From the NCBI RefSeq assembly GCF_001424185.1, contig NZ_LMOM01000036.1:9085-32145 (forward strand): 23,061 nt of DNA, given 5' to 3'. How positions within the stretch are numbered: the first letter of the stretch is position 1; each line of letters begins with the position of its first letter. The DNA comes from Deinococcus sp. Leaf326 (GTDB taxonomy: Bacteria > Deinococcota > Deinococci > Deinococcales > Deinococcaceae). The translations under genes and the position numbers were made by a program. The notes under the pieces were generated by a model that had not been told where the DNA came from, made no database searches, and saw only the letters and a program-made list of their open reading frames with translations. Below, piece after piece: positions 21,253-23,061 of the stretch.

Positions 21253-21336
21253 GACAACTTGTGGTTGCTGGTCTATGCCTCCCAGAGCACCCGTCCCCTC
21301 CAGCATCTGCCGGGGCCAAAACGCCTGAGCCCTGCA

Positions 21337-21642
21337 TCAGGGGTGAGGTTGACGAGGCAAGGACGCTGACCGCCCCTCGGTCACCTCATAGGCCTGATCA
21401 AGCGCCGCATCAATCGCCGGCCCAGCGCCCAGCCCGTAACGCGTACCCGCGTTCCCTTGCCTTGGCGTCTGGGTCACCAGCCCGGCAGCGGTGAGTTCCT
21501 CAAGAAGTTGCCGCATGCGGGAGGTGTTCAGGACTGCGCCCCGGTCGGCCATTCGGTTCGTGATCTCTTCGACCAACTGCGGCTCCAACGTCAGCAGGAG
21601 CAGGACTCGTGACTGCCACAGTGTGAGCGGACGGGTGGTCAT
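21337..21642 (-). CDS. Winged-helix DNA-binding protein, 101 aa (paralogue of 20382-20678)
   Basis: The same winged-helix layout as the paralogue: [80 protein letters not shown]. Start is placed at the ATG of 21642 to match the paralogue (MTTRPLTLW / MSSPLTFW); two further in-frame ATGs lie upstream (21663, 21681). Unlike its relatives it lacks a TACCCT box at the usual distance; TCAGAT 8 nt upstream is the nearest. The strong match of recognition-helix residues suggests the two proteins could bind similar operators. Confidence 0.75.
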   Translation of the reverse strand: MTTRPLTLWQSRVLLLLTLEPQLVEEITNRMADRGAVLNTSRMRQLLEELTAAGLVTQTPRQGNAGTRYGLGAGPAIDAALDQAYEVTEGRSASLPRQPHP

Positions 21643-21759
21643 GAGGCGGTATCTGAGTGACATGGTCTCTGCCGATCGCATACCGCATCGAATCGCGTCC
21701 CCGCCGAAGTCAAAGACGTGTGGGTGAGGGAGTCCGTGTTGCCTAATGCTCTGCGGCCT

Positions 21760-21939
21760 TTAAGCATGAGTGCTTCGCCACAGGTGTTCTTGCCAGATGG
21801 CCTGCGCCTCCATGGTCTGGGACGCGATCTGGCGGCACCGGATCACGATCTTTTTCACGTGTGCATCGGCATACACCATCCAGGCTTCCAGGTCCTTCTT
21901 GCTCCATTGACTACACATCGGCCAGTCGTTTTCGAGCAT
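21760..21939 (-). CDS. Small helical protein, 59 aa
   Basis: The start at 21939 follows TACAGT by 5 nt; a longer frame from a GTG at 22020 has no promoter-like box. The product is a single long amphipathic helix region: MLENDWPMCSQWSKKDLEAW, ADAHVKKIVIRCRQIASQTM, EAQAIWQEHLWRS. It aligns loosely with the neighbouring 60-aa protein at 22039-22221 (S..[DE][VL][DE].W......V..I...RQ......[EQ]...A.W.E), so the pair looks like a tandem duplication. Probably forms a coiled coil. Function unknown. Confidence 0.55.
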   Translation of the reverse strand: MLENDWPMCSQWSKKDLEAWMVYADAHVKKIVIRCRQIASQTMEAQAIWQEHLWRSTHA

Positions 21940-21944
21940 GCCGC

Positions 21945-21950
21945 ACTGTA
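21945..21950 (-). promoter_or_regulatory. -10 box (TACAGT) of the 59-aa gene
   Basis: A 5-nt spacer to the ATG at 21939. Confidence 0.45.
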
Positions 21951-22038
21951 GGCTCCCCACTGGACGAGTACCGTTCGGGCAGGTGAGGGTGGGCTCACGC
22001 GAAACAGAAAGAGCACGCACAAGTCGGAGGGCAACGCC

Positions 22039-22221
22039 TCATTCCCGCTTGTTCCACTGGCGTTGGATCTCTTCCCACTCTGCTTTCCGCTGGGCATCGA
22101 CAGCCGCCAATTCCTGGCGCCGCGTGACGATCTCCTGCACAAGGCGGCGTTGATGTGCGAGCCATTCGTCGACTTCTCGTGCGCTGGTGAACATGCTGAA
22201 TGCTCTGTCCTTTGCCGTCAT
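22039..22221 (-). CDS. Small coiled-coil protein, 60 aa
   Basis: The start at 22221 follows TATCCT by 6 nt, which argues against much longer upstream starts that overlap the glycosyltransferase 3' end. After MTAKDRAFSMFTSAREVDEW the whole chain is a charged heptad-like helix (LAHQRRLVQEIVTRRQELAA, AQRKAEWEEIQRQWNKRE). It is related to the 59-aa neighbour downstream, separated by 99 bp. No membrane segment. Function unknown. Confidence 0.6.
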   Translation of the reverse strand: MTAKDRAFSMFTSAREVDEWLAHQRRLVQEIVTRRQELAAVDAQRKAEWEEIQRQWNKRE

Positions 22222-22227
22222 CCATCC

Positions 22228-22233
22228 AGGATA
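22228..22233 (-). promoter_or_regulatory. -10 box (TATCCT) of the 60-aa gene
   Basis: A 6-nt spacer to the ATG at 22221. It lies 24-29 bp after the glycosyltransferase stop when read on the minus strand. Confidence 0.5.
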
Positions 22234-22256
22234 AACAGTGTCGCGGACAGGCACCC

Positions 22257-23061
22257 TCAATTTGGATGCATCGTGATCGACCGGCCATGAACTTCGACCG
22301 CCTCGAGAAGCCAGTCCCATTCTGGATATCTCGGAACCGCTGGCCAGGGTTGAGCCAGCAGGACGCTGCGCCGGATCAGCAGGGTCGACCATTGAAGAAT
22401 GGCCTCACCAGCACCCAATCCCTTTCGGTCAAACAGGTAGTCCCCGAGCAAGGTTCCACCTTCGTATAAGCGCCAGGGCCAGACCTCATCGCCCCGAGCT
22501 GTGCGGTGAATCAGCCGGCTGCTGATGATGTCCGCATAAGGCGTCCGGTTCCAGGCCAGCTGCTTGGCGAGCTTGTCGGGGAGCCAGAGATCACGGTCAT
22601 CGAGGAGCGCAATCCATTCTCCTCGCGCTTCCTGCACTCCAGCATTCAGGGCGTGCTCGGGAGGCAGAGGAGAGGCCAAATCGAGCACGGTCAGCCGGAC
22701 GTCTCGCAGCGCTTGTAGGACCCCGCGCACGGCGGGGTCCGCCCTGTCGGTCACCACGATCACTTCCAGCTCGTTCAGGGTCTGTTCCAAGGCACTGCGG
22801 ACGGCCTGCTCTACCCACGCTGCCCCATGTTTTGCCAGGATGACGGCACTCACCCGAACAGGGGCGCTCAGTGCTTGGCCTGCGCTGCTTTGGAGATTCG
22901 TCGTCATCAGGCGAACGCGCCCAGGAGTCGAAGGCGGCGCTTCTGCGGGGACGCTCCAGACCTCCTCACTGTGCCCAGGGAGCAGGTCCTGAAGCGTATC
23001 CCGCAAGTCCAGGCGAGGATCTGGACCTCTCTCCTTGCACTGTCGGAAGCTGGCCGCTGCC
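22257..23061 (-). CDS. Family 2 glycosyltransferase (5' end outside window)
   Basis: The frame is open to the window edge, so the start is not seen. A GT-A fold begins at VRVSAVILAKHGAAWVEQAV with RSALEQTLNELEVIVVTDR, then ALNAGVQEARGEWIALLDDR and DLWLPDKLAKQ: the DDRD is the nucleotide-sugar/metal site. LIRRSVLLAQPWPAVPRYPE and WDWLLEAV fit the acceptor side. The end at GRSITMHPN comes soon after the WDWLL motif, earlier than in many family members. Before the GT-A part about 50 residues (ASFRQCKERGPDPRLDLRDT and following) belong to another domain or a linker, so the full protein may carry two domains. It would add a sugar to a surface glycan or other acceptor. An internal ATG at 22907 could be an alternative start. 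Confidence 0.75.
   Translation of the reverse strand, partial: AAASFRQCKERGPDPRLDLRDTLQDLLPGHSEEVWSVPAEAPPSTPGRVRLMTTNLQSSAGQALSAPVRVSAVILAKHGAAWVEQAVRSALEQTLNELEVIVVTDRADPAVRGVLQALRDVRLTVLDLASPLPPEHALNAGVQEARGEWIALLDDRDLWLPDKLAKQLAWNRTPYADIISSRLIHRTARGDEVWPWRLYEGGTLLGDYLFDRKGLGAGEAILQWSTLLIRRSVLLAQPWPAVPRYPEWDWLLEAVEVHGRSITMHPN

Overview
The window reads as the maintenance region plus accessory flank of a plasmid or megaplasmid, most likely from Deinococcus or a close relative. This is inferred from the sequence, not from a database match. Reasons: most of it is GC-rich; it has an iteron origin with a Rep protein and a parAB locus; it has an HU protein with a Lys/Ala-rich N-terminal tail; and about a dozen genes have a -10 box of the form TANNNT lying 5-7 nt before the start codon with no Shine-Dalgarno sequence, the leaderless-mRNA layout known from Deinococcus.

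Layout: (1) 1-4.0 kb: the N-terminal half of a tyrosine recombinase (minus strand, running off the window), a possible small membrane ORF, and a large cytoplasmic multi-GAF histidine kinase followed by what may be the stub of a response regulator. (2) 4.0-5.3 kb: a hypothetical protein and a frameshifted ABC-2 type permease. (3) 5.4-7.3 kb: replication initiator (minus) reading away from an AT-rich stretch and eleven direct plus one inverted 15-bp iterons spaced by about two or three helical turns. (4) 7.55-9.75 kb: a NERD nuclease - SF1 helicase fusion, possibly a DNA defence or processing enzyme. (5) 9.96-11.21 kb: an IS3-family element with a programmed -1 frameshift site, next to a gene stub. 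(6) 11.36-13.08 kb: parA-parB, overlapping by ATGA, with three GTTCTTTC..GAAC palindromes, one in the parA promoter and two just after parB.

(7) 13.08-17.68 kb: the most unusual part. Six copies of an approximately 63-bp element each sit directly before a small gene of unknown function, and most units end in a rho-independent terminator just before the next element. Three copies contain a parS-like palindrome, and all carry a GANNNT box 6-7 nt before the start codon in five of six cases. The array looks like tiled promoter-gene-terminator cassettes under one shared control sequence, beginning immediately behind parB and ending in a truncated sixth cassette.

(8) 17.7-23.06 kb, nearly all minus strand: a frameshifted lipoprotein, a single-TM protein, HU, a run of very tightly packed small genes (two winged-helix paralogues, a hypothetical with an in-frame TGA where its paralogue has Trp, a divergent pair with overlapping -10 boxes, two related coiled-coil proteins) and a family 2 glycosyltransferase running off the end.

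An unusually high number of genes carry a single-base lesion (four frameshifts and two in-frame stops). Either this accessory DNA is decaying or the assembly has residual errors; read-level data would decide.
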